Shown here one piece after another: positions 7,757 to 17,497 of a DNA stretch of 64,000 nucleotides. The stretch comes from an uncultured Bacteroidaceae bacterium. GTDB taxonomy: Bacteria > Bacteroidota > Bacteroidia > Bacteroidales > Bacteroidaceae. Positions within the stretch are counted from its first letter, which is position 1, and the number at the start of each line of letters is the position of its first letter. Both the position numbers and the translations under genes were made by a program. The DNA is taken from positions 1 through 64,000 of the forward strand of contig CAKQYA010000014.1 in assembly GCA_934293005.1 (NCBI GenBank), in the 5' to 3' direction. The notes under the pieces were generated by a model. The model was not told where the DNA came from, did no database searches, and saw nothing but the letters and a program-made list of their open reading frames with translations.

Positions 7757-10243
7757 TTAGAACTCTTCATTTTCAGTTCTTGCGATGATCTCGTTCTGCA
7801 GTTGCTCTGTCATGTCGTTGAAGTAGTCGGAGTAGCCTGCTACGCGGACAAGCAGGTCTTTGTAGTCTTCAGGCGTCTTCTGTGCGTCGAGCAGTGTCTG
7901 AGTGTCAACTATGTTAAACTGGATGTGGTGTCCGCCCATATTGAAGTATGTGCGGATGAGAGAGACGAGCTTCTTGAGGTCTTCCTCGCGCTTGAGGAGT
8001 GATGGCACGAAGCGCACGTTGAGCAATGTGCCGCCCGACTTGGTCTGATCGAGTTTTCCAAGCGACTTGATCACAGATGTGGGTCCGTTGGTGTCGGCGC
8101 CGTGTGCAGGCGAAGTGCCGTCGCTGATGGCAAACTTTGCCATGCGGCCGTTGACAGATGCTCCGCATACGGAACCAAAGTAGTTGTGGCAGGTCGTGGA
8201 GAGCATGTTCAGTTGTGTTTTGCCGCCACGAGTGTTAGGGTGTCCTTCGATGGCATCTACGAGGTCGTCGTATACTTTCACAGCGATGGAGTCGGCATAG
8301 TCGTCATCGTTGCCGAAGAATGGCGTGCGGTTCATTATGAACTGGCGCATTTTCTCTTTGCCTTCAAAGTTGTTTGCCACAGCTGACAATATCTCGTCCA
8401 TGGTGAACTTCCTGTCTTCAAACACGTGCTTCTTCAGTGTTGACAAGCAGTCGGTGATGGTGCCGAGTCCGGTGCATTGTATGTATGTGGTGTTGTAACG
8501 GGCACCGCCGCTGTAGTAGTCCTTGCCCTTGGATATGCAGTCGTCTATGAAGAGCGACAGGAATGTGGCAGGGGCGTAGAGGGAGAACATGCGCTCAATG
8601 TAGTTGTTGACGGCCAGCTTCATGTTGACGAAATATAGCATCTGCTTGTGGTAGGCATCGTATAGCTCGTCGTATGTCTTGAAAGAGCGAGGGTCGCCTG
8701 TTTCCAGTCCAAGCTTTTTGCCCGTTACTGGGTCAATGCCGTTGTTGAGCGTTATCTCGAGAATCTTTGGTGTGTTGAGATAGCCAGTGAGTATATAAGC
8801 CTCCTTGCCGAAAGCTCCCACTTCGATGCAGCCGGAGCATCCGCCTTCGTTGGCGTCTTCTTCTGTCTTGCCTTGCCGCATGAGTTCTTTTGTGTAGACA
8901 TCGGGGTTGAAGCAAGAAGGGTAGCCGTGGCCTTGGCGTATGACTCTTGCTCCGGCCATCACAAATTCGTCAGGATTGACTTTTGCCACGTGGATGGACA
9001 GTCCTGGCTGCAATTCATGCAGTTCTTCCTGCACCTCGAGTATTATGTATGATAGTTCGTTGACGGCGTTGTTGCCATGCTTGTCTATACCGCCGATGTT
9101 GATGTTGGTGAAGTCGTTGTATGTGCCAGATTCCAATGCTGTCACGCCCACCTTAGGCGGTGCAGGCTGGTTGTTGAACTTTATCCAGAAGCAAGAGATG
9201 AGTTCTTTTGCCTTGTCGCGTGTCAGTGTGCCATCTTTCAATCCTTTCTGGTAGAAAGGGTAGAGGTGCTGGTCTATATGCCCCGGGTTCATGCAATCCC
9301 ATCCGTTAAGTTCGGTTACGGTGCCAAGATGCACAAACCAGTACATCTGTATGGCTTCTTGCAGATCGCGCGGTGCATGAGCAGGAACCCATCGGCACAC
9401 TTCGGCAATCTTGCGAAGCTCAGATATTCTTTCTTCCTTTTGAGCATCATTGCCTGTATATGGAGAACCGTCAGGGTTTAGTCCTTTCTCCAGCATGTCC
9501 GCTTGCCTGTCGGCTTCGTCGGCATGGCGTTCGGCAAACAGAATGGCCGCATCGCAGCTTATGTCCATGGCTTGCAGCTCTTGCTGTTTGTCTGTGGCCT
9601 CTGGGTCATTGATGAAGTCGAGTTTGCTGATGGCTTCTGCTATGAGAGCTTTGGTGTCGAGCAGGCCTCTGCGGTACATCTTTCCGTCCATGGAAGTGTG
9701 TCCGCCTGCGCGCTGCTCCATGAATTCAGTGAATACACCTGCGTGGTATGCTTCTTCCCATTCCCTGCTCACATGACTGAAGATGCGCTCACGCTGCGTG
9801 CGTCCATTCCAGTAAGGAATTACCTCTCGCTCGTATGTGTCGATGTCTTCTTGCGAGATATGGTAAGGCTGCAATTCTCTGGTGTCGAGCGTGTGCAGGT
9901 CGTCCACTGTATGGCAGGTGAGTTCAGGGAATGTGGGCACCGCTTTTGGCACAGGACCGCGCTCACCAACGATGAGTTCGTCCTGGCCAATGTATATGGT
10001 TTTCTTTTTGCATATCTCGTAGAAGTTGCGTGCGCGCAGAATGCAGTTGGGCATCTTTCCATAGTATTCCTTGTAGAACGCTGTTTCGATGAGCGCACGT
10101 TCGATGGTGAGCGTGGTTTCTGTGTCGACGCTTTGCTGATGCAGGCGTTTGATGCGCTCGTTCATGCCTCCCTCGTTCTCTGGATATTTGAGAGAATAGT
10201 TCATCTTGCTATGAGGAGCGCGCATTGCTTTGTTTGTTTCCAT
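7757..10243 (-). CDS. hypD: Glycyl radical enzyme, trans-4-hydroxy-L-proline dehydratase (HypD)
   Basis: HypD removes water from trans-4-hydroxy-L-proline by radical chemistry to give pyrroline-5-carboxylate, which ProC reduces to proline. The glycyl radical site is RVAGYSDYF with Gly803; the thiyl radical site is GGCSGCIEVGAFG with Cys472 and Glu474. Using C. difficile HypD numbering from memory, Cys434, Glu436, Asp278, Ser334, Phe340, Tyr450, Thr645 and Gly765 fall on Cys472, Glu474, Asp316, Ser372, Phe378, Tyr488, Thr683 and Gly803, all at a constant offset of 38. Phe152 and His160 fall on Phe174 and His182 at an offset of 22. Choline and glycerol lyases have GCVEP instead. Met27 may be the real start. 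The GH10 gene ends 43 bp upstream. Confidence 0.92.
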   Translation of the reverse strand: METNKAMRAPHSKMNYSLKYPENEGGMNERIKRLHQQSVDTETTLTIERALIETAFYKEYYGKMPNCILRARNFYEICKKKTIYIGQDELIVGERGPVPKAVPTFPELTCHTVDDLHTLDTRELQPYHISQEDIDTYEREVIPYWNGRTQRERIFSHVSREWEEAYHAGVFTEFMEQRAGGHTSMDGKMYRRGLLDTKALIAEAISKLDFINDPEATDKQQELQAMDISCDAAILFAERHADEADRQADMLEKGLNPDGSPYTGNDAQKEERISELRKIAEVCRWVPAHAPRDLQEAIQMYWFVHLGTVTELNGWDCMNPGHIDQHLYPFYQKGLKDGTLTRDKAKELISCFWIKFNNQPAPPKVGVTALESGTYNDFTNINIGGIDKHGNNAVNELSYIILEVQEELHELQPGLSIHVAKVNPDEFVMAGARVIRQGHGYPSCFNPDVYTKELMRQGKTEEDANEGGCSGCIEVGAFGKEAYILTGYLNTPKILEITLNNGIDPVTGKKLGLETGDPRSFKTYDELYDAYHKQMLYFVNMKLAVNNYIERMFSLYAPATFLSLFIDDCISKGKDYYSGGARYNTTYIQCTGLGTITDCLSTLKKHVFEDRKFTMDEILSAVANNFEGKEKMRQFIMNRTPFFGNDDDYADSIAVKVYDDLVDAIEGHPNTRGGKTQLNMLSTTCHNYFGSVCGASVNGRMAKFAISDGTSPAHGADTNGPTSVIKSLGKLDQTKSGGTLLNVRFVPSLLKREEDLKKLVSLIRTYFNMGGHHIQFNIVDTQTLLDAQKTPEDYKDLLVRVAGYSDYFNDMTEQLQNEIIARTENEEF

Positions 10244-10286
10244 GTAATATAGCTTGTTGATGTGTTGTATGTTGAATGGATGGCGC

Positions 10287-12623
10287 TTATCGCTTCACCA
10301 CTTTCTTGCCATTGACGATATAGATGCCAGCAGGAAGTGTGGAAATGTCGGTGCCGTCGGCGAAGCGCTGTCCGTGTATGTCGTAAATGCTGTTGTTGCT
10401 GGCATTCTCATTGGCTTTGATGCCTTCGATGCCTGTTGGTATGCCCCCGAGTCCGCGCACAAAGCCTGCGTACACATGCTTGCGGTAGTAGTTGCGGTCC
10501 CATATGCCCACAGGCGTGTTTGCACGCCATCCGCTGTCGGCGGGGGAGTCGGTGGCGCACCACTGGCATATGCCCCACTGCTGGCTTGCAGGGATAATCT
10601 TGAGATATTGCTTTATGATCCACTCGTAATAGCTTGCCATGCGCTGGTGCATGGCTTCTGTCATGTCCTCTGTCTTGACAGCGTTGCCGTTGGCGTCGTC
10701 CATGCCCATGTCGAGTTCGCTGACGCGCACGAGCTTGCCTGAGTTTGCCATGAGCTGGAACATCTGCGTGATGTGTTTCTTGCGGTTATTAAGCGTCTCG
10801 TCGTTCATGCTGCACGACAGGTGCATCTGTGTGCCTATGCCGTCAATCTTCGTCACGCCGTCAGCTTCCCATTTCTTTATCCAGTTGATGAGCGATCTGA
10901 GCTTTTTGTTGTTGTCCCAGAAACTTTCGAGATTATAGTCGTTGATGAACAGCTTGATGTCGTCGGGACCGTATTTGCGGGCAAGGCGGCATGCTTGGCG
11001 CACATATTCGAGGTCGCCCATATAGTCTTGCCAGTAGAAGGCATCGCCACCCACGTCCCATGTGCCGCTGTTGTAGCCATCTGAATGCTGGAGCGCATAG
11101 TAGCCTGAACCATCGTTGCCTCCGCCCGAGATGGCTTCGTTGACGAGGTCCCATGCTTTCACTTTGCCTCCGCATGCGTTCATCATGCCTTTGATCCATT
11201 TGTCCATGGCGTAAACAAGGGTGTCGTGTCGCTCTTGTGCGGTGAGAGGAGTGCTGGTTGGCAGGTAGACGTATGTGACGTTCTCGCATACGGCAGGCTC
11301 CGTCACGCCGCCGCCATATTGCTTCACCATGAATGAGGACATGTCTGTGCCTTCGAAGTCGCCGTTCTTGATTTTCTCTGTCCCGTTGATTTTAAGGCTG
11401 ACGTTGTCGAAGTAGTAGTTGTTTGCATCTGCCAGTTCGCTGAGGTTGATGGCAATGCTTCTTCCGGCCTTGCTGAGCGTGCCAGTCAAAGTGACAGTTT
11501 TCCATTCTGTTGTGAATGGAATGTTGCCTATTGCCTCGTAGTGCACATAGTTGGATGGGTCGTTGTGAATCTGGGTTGAGGCTGTTGCGGCCTTGTCTGC
11601 GCGCACATCAGCCGAGAATTCGAATTTCGAACCTGCGGTGAAGTTGCCCAAAACAAACCATGCCTGATTGTCCCATGAGTTCTCTTGGCGTTTGGTGGCT
11701 TCGACCTTGAGGCATCGGCGGTCTTCGGACACGGTCTGCCCCTTCTTCGCTATTTCGAACTTAATGTCCTTGATGTATATGTCGCCAACGAAGTCGCCGC
11801 ATTGCAGGAGATAGAAACTTCCAGATGTGGTGGCTTTGTATTTGAAAGTCACTTCTTTCCAATCGGTGGTGAAGGCCACGTCGCCGCCTGACCCTCCGCC
11901 CCAGTCGCCAAGTTTGGTGTGCAGCTTGCCTGCTTTGGAGCCTTTGACGGTCATGGTCATCAGATATGTTTTTCCTTTCTCTGTCAGGATGTCTGTGCAT
12001 GAAAGAAACTGCACCTCGTATGCTGCTTGATTCTTTGTGGTGTGGATGTTGAGGCCGTTTGTGGCATCAAATGACAGATTGTATCCATACTTGGATTCGC
12101 TGCTTTTCCATCCGACATTTTGGTCTGTGCGGAAGTCTTTGCTGTAGACAGGCACATAAACGGTGACGTCGCCGTCTTTGAGGTCTTCTGCGGGCTTGTC
12201 CTGCAAGAGTTTGAGAAGCCAACTCTTTGGCTGCTGCGAGTGCCATGCGAGTGTGTGTCCGTAGACCTCGACACCGTTCTTTGTGGCGGCATTGACAAAG
12301 TTTTTGACATTGGTGAAATTCATGTTTCCATTGCCGTCTACGCAACTCGCCATCTTCATGGCATTGCCAGCGACTGTCTCATTGGCATTGCTGTTGATAA
12401 GGTTGCGTACTGTGGCATTGTTGAGATAGTCATTCGCTCCTGTGGCTATGGCCATGCGGAAGGTCGGATACTTGTCTCTGTTGACATACTCCTTCAGGTG
12501 AGTGTATTCGTCAAGGTATCTGTAGTTGGGGTCGTTAGGTTTGCCAACTTCGAAATTTTGCTGCGCCATGCATGTCAGTGACAAGCTGCAGCATAGAATG
12601 ATGGAATGTAATCTGCTCATCAA
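10287..12623 (-). CDS. GH10 endo-1,4-beta-xylanase with CBM-like modules inserted in the catalytic domain
   Basis: The enzyme cleaves internal beta-1,4 xylan bonds outside the cytoplasm. Residues 1-20 are a signal peptide (ending MAQ). The barrel begins at about 30-140 with GHTLAWHSQQPKSW. It is then interrupted by about 290 residues (150-440) that look like two carbohydrate-binding beta-sandwiches of the CBM4/9/22 kind, and resumes with WDLVNEAIS (acid/base Glu496), DYNLE, GIGTQMHL and VSELDMG (nucleophile Glu636). The insertion layout is known from Bacteroidetes Xyn10 enzymes. The last 35 residues (SIYDIHGQRF...LPAGIYIVNGKKVV) resemble a type IX secretion sorting tail. Its stop lies 43 bp from the hypD start, so some cotranscription is possible. 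Confidence 0.95.
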   Translation of the reverse strand: MMSRLHSIILCCSLSLTCMAQQNFEVGKPNDPNYRYLDEYTHLKEYVNRDKYPTFRMAIATGANDYLNNATVRNLINSNANETVAGNAMKMASCVDGNGNMNFTNVKNFVNAATKNGVEVYGHTLAWHSQQPKSWLLKLLQDKPAEDLKDGDVTVYVPVYSKDFRTDQNVGWKSSESKYGYNLSFDATNGLNIHTTKNQAAYEVQFLSCTDILTEKGKTYLMTMTVKGSKAGKLHTKLGDWGGGSGGDVAFTTDWKEVTFKYKATTSGSFYLLQCGDFVGDIYIKDIKFEIAKKGQTVSEDRRCLKVEATKRQENSWDNQAWFVLGNFTAGSKFEFSADVRADKAATASTQIHNDPSNYVHYEAIGNIPFTTEWKTVTLTGTLSKAGRSIAINLSELADANNYYFDNVSLKINGTEKIKNGDFEGTDMSSFMVKQYGGGVTEPAVCENVTYVYLPTSTPLTAQERHDTLVYAMDKWIKGMMNACGGKVKAWDLVNEAISGGGNDGSGYYALQHSDGYNSGTWDVGGDAFYWQDYMGDLEYVRQACRLARKYGPDDIKLFINDYNLESFWDNNKKLRSLINWIKKWEADGVTKIDGIGTQMHLSCSMNDETLNNRKKHITQMFQLMANSGKLVRVSELDMGMDDANGNAVKTEDMTEAMHQRMASYYEWIIKQYLKIIPASQQWGICQWCATDSPADSGWRANTPVGIWDRNYYRKHVYAGFVRGLGGIPTGIEGIKANENASNNSIYDIHGQRFADGTDISTLPAGIYIVNGKKVVKR

Positions 12624-12661
12624 ATGTTTTTTGAGTATTTGTACTAAGTGTTAATCGAACA

Positions 12662-12669
12662 CAAAGGTA
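12662..12669 (-). promoter_or_regulatory. -7 box of the GH10 xylanase gene
   Basis: Minus strand TACCTTTG at 12669-12662 is an exact TAnnTTTG match, 39 bp upstream of the xylanase ATG at 12623. Confidence 0.55.
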
Positions 12670-12719
12670 ATTATTTTTTTTGTAATGCAGACTTGGTTTT
12701 CAAAATTGTGGCAAAATTC

Positions 12720-12751
12720 TTTGTGCACCTCATTTTTTTTTACTTACTTTG
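12720..12751 (+). promoter_or_regulatory. Candidate promoter of the cysteine desulfidase gene
   Basis: TTTG at 12720-12723, a 20-nt spacer, then TTACTTTG at 12744-12751 (one mismatch to TAnnTTTG). It is divergent from the xylanase promoter and about 85 bp before the ATG at 12837. Confidence 0.45.
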
Positions 12752-12836
12752 TACGAAAATATGCGGGCTTTGCAATGTCCGCTCAGTTTTATTGCGTGTC
12801 TGGTGACTTTGATGGTCTGAAGAACGTGTTTAATGT

Positions 12837-14126
12837 ATGGAAAAGAAGTTTAGAGAAAAGATAATCTCTCTTGTCAAAAACGAGGTCGTGCCAGCTGTCG
12901 GTTGTACTGAGCCGATGGCTGTGTCGTTGTGTGTTGCAAAGGCAACAGAACTGCTTGGCAAAGCACCAGAGAAGATAGACGTGATGCTCTCTGCCAATAT
13001 CCTGAAAAATGCTATGGGTGTAGGCATACCCGGCACAGGCATGATAGGTCTGCCCATTGCTGTGGCTCTGGGTGCGCTCATTGGCAAGTCGGAATATGGA
13101 CTTGAGGTGCTTAAGGATGTGGATGATGAAGCGGTGGAGCGCGGAAAAGCATTCATGAACGAAAATAGAATAAGCATTGGCCTTAAAGAAGGAATCAGCG
13201 AGAAACTCTATATCGAAGTGCTTGTGAAGAACGGCTCAGACAAGGCTAAGGCTGTCATTAGCGGTGGGCATACAAATTTTGTCCTTCTTGTGCATAATGA
13301 CGATACTGTGTATGAGGTTCGGCATGCTGCAGAAGATGAGGCTGACGATGATGATGGATGGCTCACGCTGAGCAAGGTGTATGAGTTTGCTACTACATCT
13401 CCGTTGAAAGAGATAGATTTTATATGTCAGGCCAAGGTGCTCAATGAAAAAGCGGCAGAAGAATCATTGAAGGGCAATTATGGCCACATGCTTGGCAAGA
13501 CTTTGTCGCAGCCGCTTGGCAAAGGTATCTTTGGTGACACGATCTTCTCGCATGTGATATCTGCAACAGCTTGTGCATGCGATGCTCGTATGGCAGGCGC
13601 TCCAATACCTGTCATGTCAAATTCGGGCAGCGGCAATCAAGGCATATGCGCCACATTGCCTGTCGTGAAGTTTGCAGAAGAGAATCATAATACGGAAGAG
13701 GAACTTACACGCGCTTTGATGCTCAGCCATCTTACGGCCATATACATCAAGCAGTCGCTCGGGCGTCTGTCGGCTCTCTGCGGATGTGTTGTGGCTTCCA
13801 CCGGCTCGGCTTGCGGCATCACATATTTGATGGGTGGAGGCTATGAACAGATTACATTTGCCGTGAAGAATATGGCAGCAAACCTCACAGGTATGATATG
13901 TGATGGAGCCAAGCCTTCATGTGCTCTCAAACTGGCATCTGGCGTCAGCACTGCTGTGCTGTCTGCAATGCTTGCCGTGCAGCAGAAATGTGTCACTTCT
14001 GTCGAGGGCATCATAGATGACGACGTTGACCGCTCCATTCATAATCTCACGCGTATTGGCAAGGATGCTATGGATGAGACCGACAGGTGCGTGCTCGAGA
14101 TAATGACCAGCAAAAAAAGAGAGTGA
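12837..14126 (+). CDS. L-cysteine desulfidase / UPF0597 (CyuA-YhaM) family protein
   Basis: Family members break L-cysteine into pyruvate, ammonia and sulfide using a [4Fe-4S] cluster; they are related to the alpha part of iron-sulfur serine dehydratases. The 429-residue length is normal. The N-terminus has EVVPAVGCTEPMAVSLC with the conserved Cys23, then GVGIPGTGMIGLPIAVALGAL, later MSNSGSGNQGICATLPV, and near the end MICDGAKPSCALKLASG, all family signatures. No signal peptide is present, so it is cytoplasmic. It stands alone, with thioredoxin reductase 180 bp downstream. Whether it acts on cysteine or another amino acid cannot be decided from sequence alone. Confidence 0.88.
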   Translation: MEKKFREKIISLVKNEVVPAVGCTEPMAVSLCVAKATELLGKAPEKIDVMLSANILKNAMGVGIPGTGMIGLPIAVALGALIGKSEYGLEVLKDVDDEAVERGKAFMNENRISIGLKEGISEKLYIEVLVKNGSDKAKAVISGGHTNFVLLVHNDDTVYEVRHAAEDEADDDDGWLTLSKVYEFATTSPLKEIDFICQAKVLNEKAAEESLKGNYGHMLGKTLSQPLGKGIFGDTIFSHVISATACACDARMAGAPIPVMSNSGSGNQGICATLPVVKFAEENHNTEEELTRALMLSHLTAIYIKQSLGRLSALCGCVVASTGSACGITYLMGGGYEQITFAVKNMAANLTGMICDGAKPSCALKLASGVSTAVLSAMLAVQQKCVTSVEGIIDDDVDRSIHNLTRIGKDAMDETDRCVLEIMTSKKRE

Positions 14127-14306
14127 GGCATGTGATGGATGCAGAGTCGGCATGCATTCTAAATGCAATCGGGCGAATGTGACTGAGATGCCTGTTGCAG
14201 TGTGTTGAGAGTATATGCTTGAATTCATGTTTAGACATCATTACCATATATAGAGAATCAAAAATTAAGATTATATTACACATAAGAAAATAATAATAAT
14301 ATATTT

Positions 14307-15251
14307 ATGGCAATAAAGACATTGATTATAGGCAGTGGACCTGCTGGATACACTGCTGCGATATACGCTTCGAGAAGTTCGCTTTCTCCTGTGCTCTATG
14401 AAGGACTGCAGCCTGGGGGACAGTTGACTCAAACAACCGAAGTGGAAAACTTTCCAGGATATCCTGAAGGCACTACTGGCCAAGAACTGATGGACGACCT
14501 CCGCGCTCAAGCAGAGCGTCTTGGCACGGAGATTCGTGAAGGCCTTGTTGCAAAAGTGGAACTGTCGATGGATGGATCCGCACCTCATAAGGCTGTCATG
14601 GACGATGGTTCGGAGGTCGAAGCTCATACTATAATCATTTCCACAGGCGCATCTGCTAAGTATCTTGGCCTTGACGATGAGAAGAAATATGCGGGACAGG
14701 GCGTGTCGGCATGCGCCACTTGCGATGGCTTCTTCTACCGCAAGAAGGTGGTCGCTGTTGTTGGCGGCGGCGACACGGCTTGTGAAGAGGCACAGTATTT
14801 GTCAAGTCTTGCAAAAAAGGTATACCTCATTGTGCGCCGTGACCAACTGAGGGCCAGCGATGCCATGCAGCAAAAGGTTAAGGATGCTGAGAACATAGAG
14901 ATTCTATGGAACACGCAGACAGAAGGTCTTTATGGTGATAATGGGGTAGAGGGCGCACATCTTGTGGAGAATAAGGGAAAGGATGGAGAGCGTCACTACG
15001 ACTTACCTATAGACGGCTTCTTCTTGGCCATAGGGCATCATCCTAACAGCGAGGTGTTCCGTCCGTTTGTGGATGTGGACGAACAGGGCTATATCAAGGT
15101 GCAGTATCCTACTACGGCCACAAATGTGCCAGGCGTTTTTGCAGCCGGCGATGTGGCTGACCCGCTTTACCGTCAGGCTATCAGCGCTGCAGGCAGCGGA
15201 TGCCACGCTGCAATCGACGCTCTTCATTATCTTCAGGAGAAAGGACTCTGA
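14307..15251 (+). CDS. trxB: Thioredoxin reductase (NADPH)
   Basis: TrxB moves electrons from NADPH through FAD and a redox-active disulfide to thioredoxin. The FAD-binding motif IIGSGPAGYTAAIYASR starts at residue 7. The active-site pair is in SACATCDGFFY (Cys136 and Cys139). The NADPH motif VVGGGDTACEEA is near residue 150, and the C-terminal FAD segment VPGVFAAGDVADPLYRQAI is intact. At 314 residues it is a standard low-molecular-weight enzyme. It is followed 92 bp later by dsbD, which takes electrons from cytoplasmic thioredoxin, so the two genes form a functional pair. Confidence 0.97.
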   Translation: MAIKTLIIGSGPAGYTAAIYASRSSLSPVLYEGLQPGGQLTQTTEVENFPGYPEGTTGQELMDDLRAQAERLGTEIREGLVAKVELSMDGSAPHKAVMDDGSEVEAHTIIISTGASAKYLGLDDEKKYAGQGVSACATCDGFFYRKKVVAVVGGGDTACEEAQYLSSLAKKVYLIVRRDQLRASDAMQQKVKDAENIEILWNTQTEGLYGDNGVEGAHLVENKGKDGERHYDLPIDGFFLAIGHHPNSEVFRPFVDVDEQGYIKVQYPTTATNVPGVFAAGDVADPLYRQAISAAGSGCHAAIDALHYLQEKGL

Positions 15252-15343
15252 TTTCAATGATGAATTTGGCTGTATTGCACCTTTGTATGTTAAGGTGTGG
15301 TAACAGCGAAATGATATTTGCAAATTAACTATCACGATTTTTA

Positions 15344-17455
15344 ATGATGAAAAGAATAATATTGATGCTTCTTGTGCTTTGCAGTTTTGGCATAGCATCT
15401 GCTCAGTTTTCCAATCCTGTGAAGGTGAATGTCACTTTCGACAAAAAATCGGACACCGAGGCTGTGCTGAAGTTTGTGGCTTCCATAGAGAATGGATGGC
15501 ACATGTACAGCACGCAGGTTGTGTCTGACGGCCCAACTCCTACCACTATCAACATCGAGAAGATATCCGGGGCGAAGCTTGATGGCGCGCTCGTTCCTGC
15601 CGCTGCTCCTATAAAGAAGTATGAGGACATGTTTGAGGCTGATGTCTATTTCTTTGAACGTTCTGCCACATTCGTGCAGAAGGTGAAACTTCTTGGAGGC
15701 AAGTATGAAATAGAGGGGTATCTTGAATATGGAGCTTGCAATGACCAGAATTGCATCCCTCCAACACCTGCAGACTTCAAGTTTGCTGGCCAGGTGGCTC
15801 AGCAGGTGAAGAAATCTGCTGATGCAGAACCTGCGGATAAAGCACAGGAAAAGGTATCGGAAGAAATGGAGACCTCGATGGATGAAGAGTCGGCCAAGGA
15901 TTCTGTGGCAGCAGATTCGGTGCTGGCAGCAGATGCTCTTGAAGGTGTTTCCGACCTTTGGACTCCTGTCATAGAGAAGCTCCGTGCGTTTGATGAGGGA
16001 GGCGACAGCAATACTGCTGACGCTTCGTTGTGGAAGATATTCCTGCTTGGCCTTCTTGGTGGGCTTGTGGCACTGGTCACTCCATGCGTGTGGCCTATTA
16101 TCCCTATGACTGTGTCGTTCTTCCTGAAGAAAGGCACCACTCGCAAATCAACTCCTGAAGAGAAGGAGGCTGCCAGAAAGCGTGGCATTCGCGATGCGGT
16201 GCTTTACGGCATAAGCATTGTTGTCATCTATGTGACACTCGGTCTTGTCATCACTGCGCTCTTTGGAGCATCGGCTCTTAACGACCTTGCTACTAATGCG
16301 GTGTTCAATATCATATTCTTCCTGATGCTTCTCGTGTTCGGTATCTCTTTCATAGGAGGTTTCGAACTCACATTGCCTTCAAAATGGAATACGGCTGTTG
16401 ACAGCAAGGCTAATAGCACTACAGGAGTTCTGAGTGTCTTTTTGATGGCTTTCACTTTGGTGCTCGTGAGTTTTTCGTGCACTGGTCCTATCATCGGATT
16501 CCTGCTTGTGCAGGTGGTGACATCAAGCATCGTGGGCCCAGTGGTGGGTATGCTTGGCTTTGCCATCGCACTGGCTCTTCCATTCACGCTCTTCGCTCTG
16601 TTTCCGCAGATGCTCAACTCAGCTCCTAAGAGCGGCAATTGGATGAATGTTGTCAAGGTGACTCTTGGATTTGTAGAGATGGCCTTTGCTCTTAAATTCT
16701 TTTCAGTGGCAGATCTTGCTTACGGATGGGGACTTCTTGACCGTGAGACATTCCTCGCTCTTTGGATTGCTCTTTCTGCTTTGCTTGGTGCATATCTCAT
16801 CGGTTGGATTCGTTTTCCTCATGATGAAGATGAATATGATGAGGAAGGCAATGTGATTGTGAATCACCGCACGTCAATCCCTCGCTTCTTCTGCGGACTG
16901 ATAGCGTTTGCTTTTGCTATATATATGGTTCCAGGTTTGTGGGGAGCGCCTCTCAAGGCAGTCAGTGCTTTCGCTCCTCCGATGAAGACACAAGACTTCA
17001 ATATGGCTGAGGAGGATGAAGTGAAGGCTATGTTCTATGACTATGATGAGGGCATGGCATACGCTAAAGCTCATAATATGCCTGTGATGCTCGACTTTAC
17101 AGGGTATGGCTGCGTGAACTGCCGTAAAATGGAAGCTGCGGTCTTTGTGGATCCTGCGGTAGCTGAAATCATGACAAAGAAATATGTGCTCATACAGCTT
17201 TATGTTGACGAGAAGACTAAGCTTGCAGAGCCTGTCGTTGTGAATGATGCGGGAAATGAACGCAAGTTGCGCACAGTCGGTGATAAATGGAGTTATCTCC
17301 AGTCGAGCAAGTTTGGAGCTACAGCTCAGCCTTTCTATGTTCTTGTCGACAATGATGGCAACCCTCTTGAAAGGAGCTACTCGTTTGATGAGGACATAAG
17401 CAAGTTTAATGATTGGCTTAATTCGGGATTGATGCGCTATGCTTCCGAAAAATGA
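15344..17455 (+). CDS. dsbD: Thiol:disulfide interchange protein DsbD
   Basis: DsbD passes electrons across the inner membrane from cytoplasmic thioredoxin to periplasmic reducing pathways. The 703 residues show a signal peptide (MMKRIILMLLVLCSFGIASA), an N-terminal immunoglobulin-like alpha domain to about 150 with CNDQNCIPP supplying its Cys pair, and an acidic Ala/Ser/Asp linker (about 155-215). An eight-helix CcdA-like membrane domain follows (about 225-555), with LVTPCVWPIIPM and SFSCTGPIIGFL carrying the membrane Cys pair. The C-terminal thioredoxin-like domain has GYGCVNCRKME (Cys590, Cys593). All three redox modules are intact. The upstream neighbour is trxB; manA begins 42 bp after the stop. 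Confidence 0.95.
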   Translation: MMKRIILMLLVLCSFGIASAQFSNPVKVNVTFDKKSDTEAVLKFVASIENGWHMYSTQVVSDGPTPTTINIEKISGAKLDGALVPAAAPIKKYEDMFEADVYFFERSATFVQKVKLLGGKYEIEGYLEYGACNDQNCIPPTPADFKFAGQVAQQVKKSADAEPADKAQEKVSEEMETSMDEESAKDSVAADSVLAADALEGVSDLWTPVIEKLRAFDEGGDSNTADASLWKIFLLGLLGGLVALVTPCVWPIIPMTVSFFLKKGTTRKSTPEEKEAARKRGIRDAVLYGISIVVIYVTLGLVITALFGASALNDLATNAVFNIIFFLMLLVFGISFIGGFELTLPSKWNTAVDSKANSTTGVLSVFLMAFTLVLVSFSCTGPIIGFLLVQVVTSSIVGPVVGMLGFAIALALPFTLFALFPQMLNSAPKSGNWMNVVKVTLGFVEMAFALKFFSVADLAYGWGLLDRETFLALWIALSALLGAYLIGWIRFPHDEDEYDEEGNVIVNHRTSIPRFFCGLIAFAFAIYMVPGLWGAPLKAVSAFAPPMKTQDFNMAEEDEVKAMFYDYDEGMAYAKAHNMPVMLDFTGYGCVNCRKMEAAVFVDPAVAEIMTKKYVLIQLYVDEKTKLAEPVVVNDAGNERKLRTVGDKWSYLQSSKFGATAQPFYVLVDNDGNPLERSYSFDEDISKFNDWLNSGLMRYASEK

Positions 17456-17497
17456 TTGGCATATATGCTGGACAATTAATTATATAAGATTTGTAGC

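Noticed and set aside
7757..10243. Pyruvate formate-lyase, choline lyase or glycerol dehydratase as the identity of the glycyl radical enzyme
   Set aside because: The Cys site is GCIEVG instead of GCVEP (choline/glycerol) or the double Cys of formate-lyase, and other recalled HypD residues line up.
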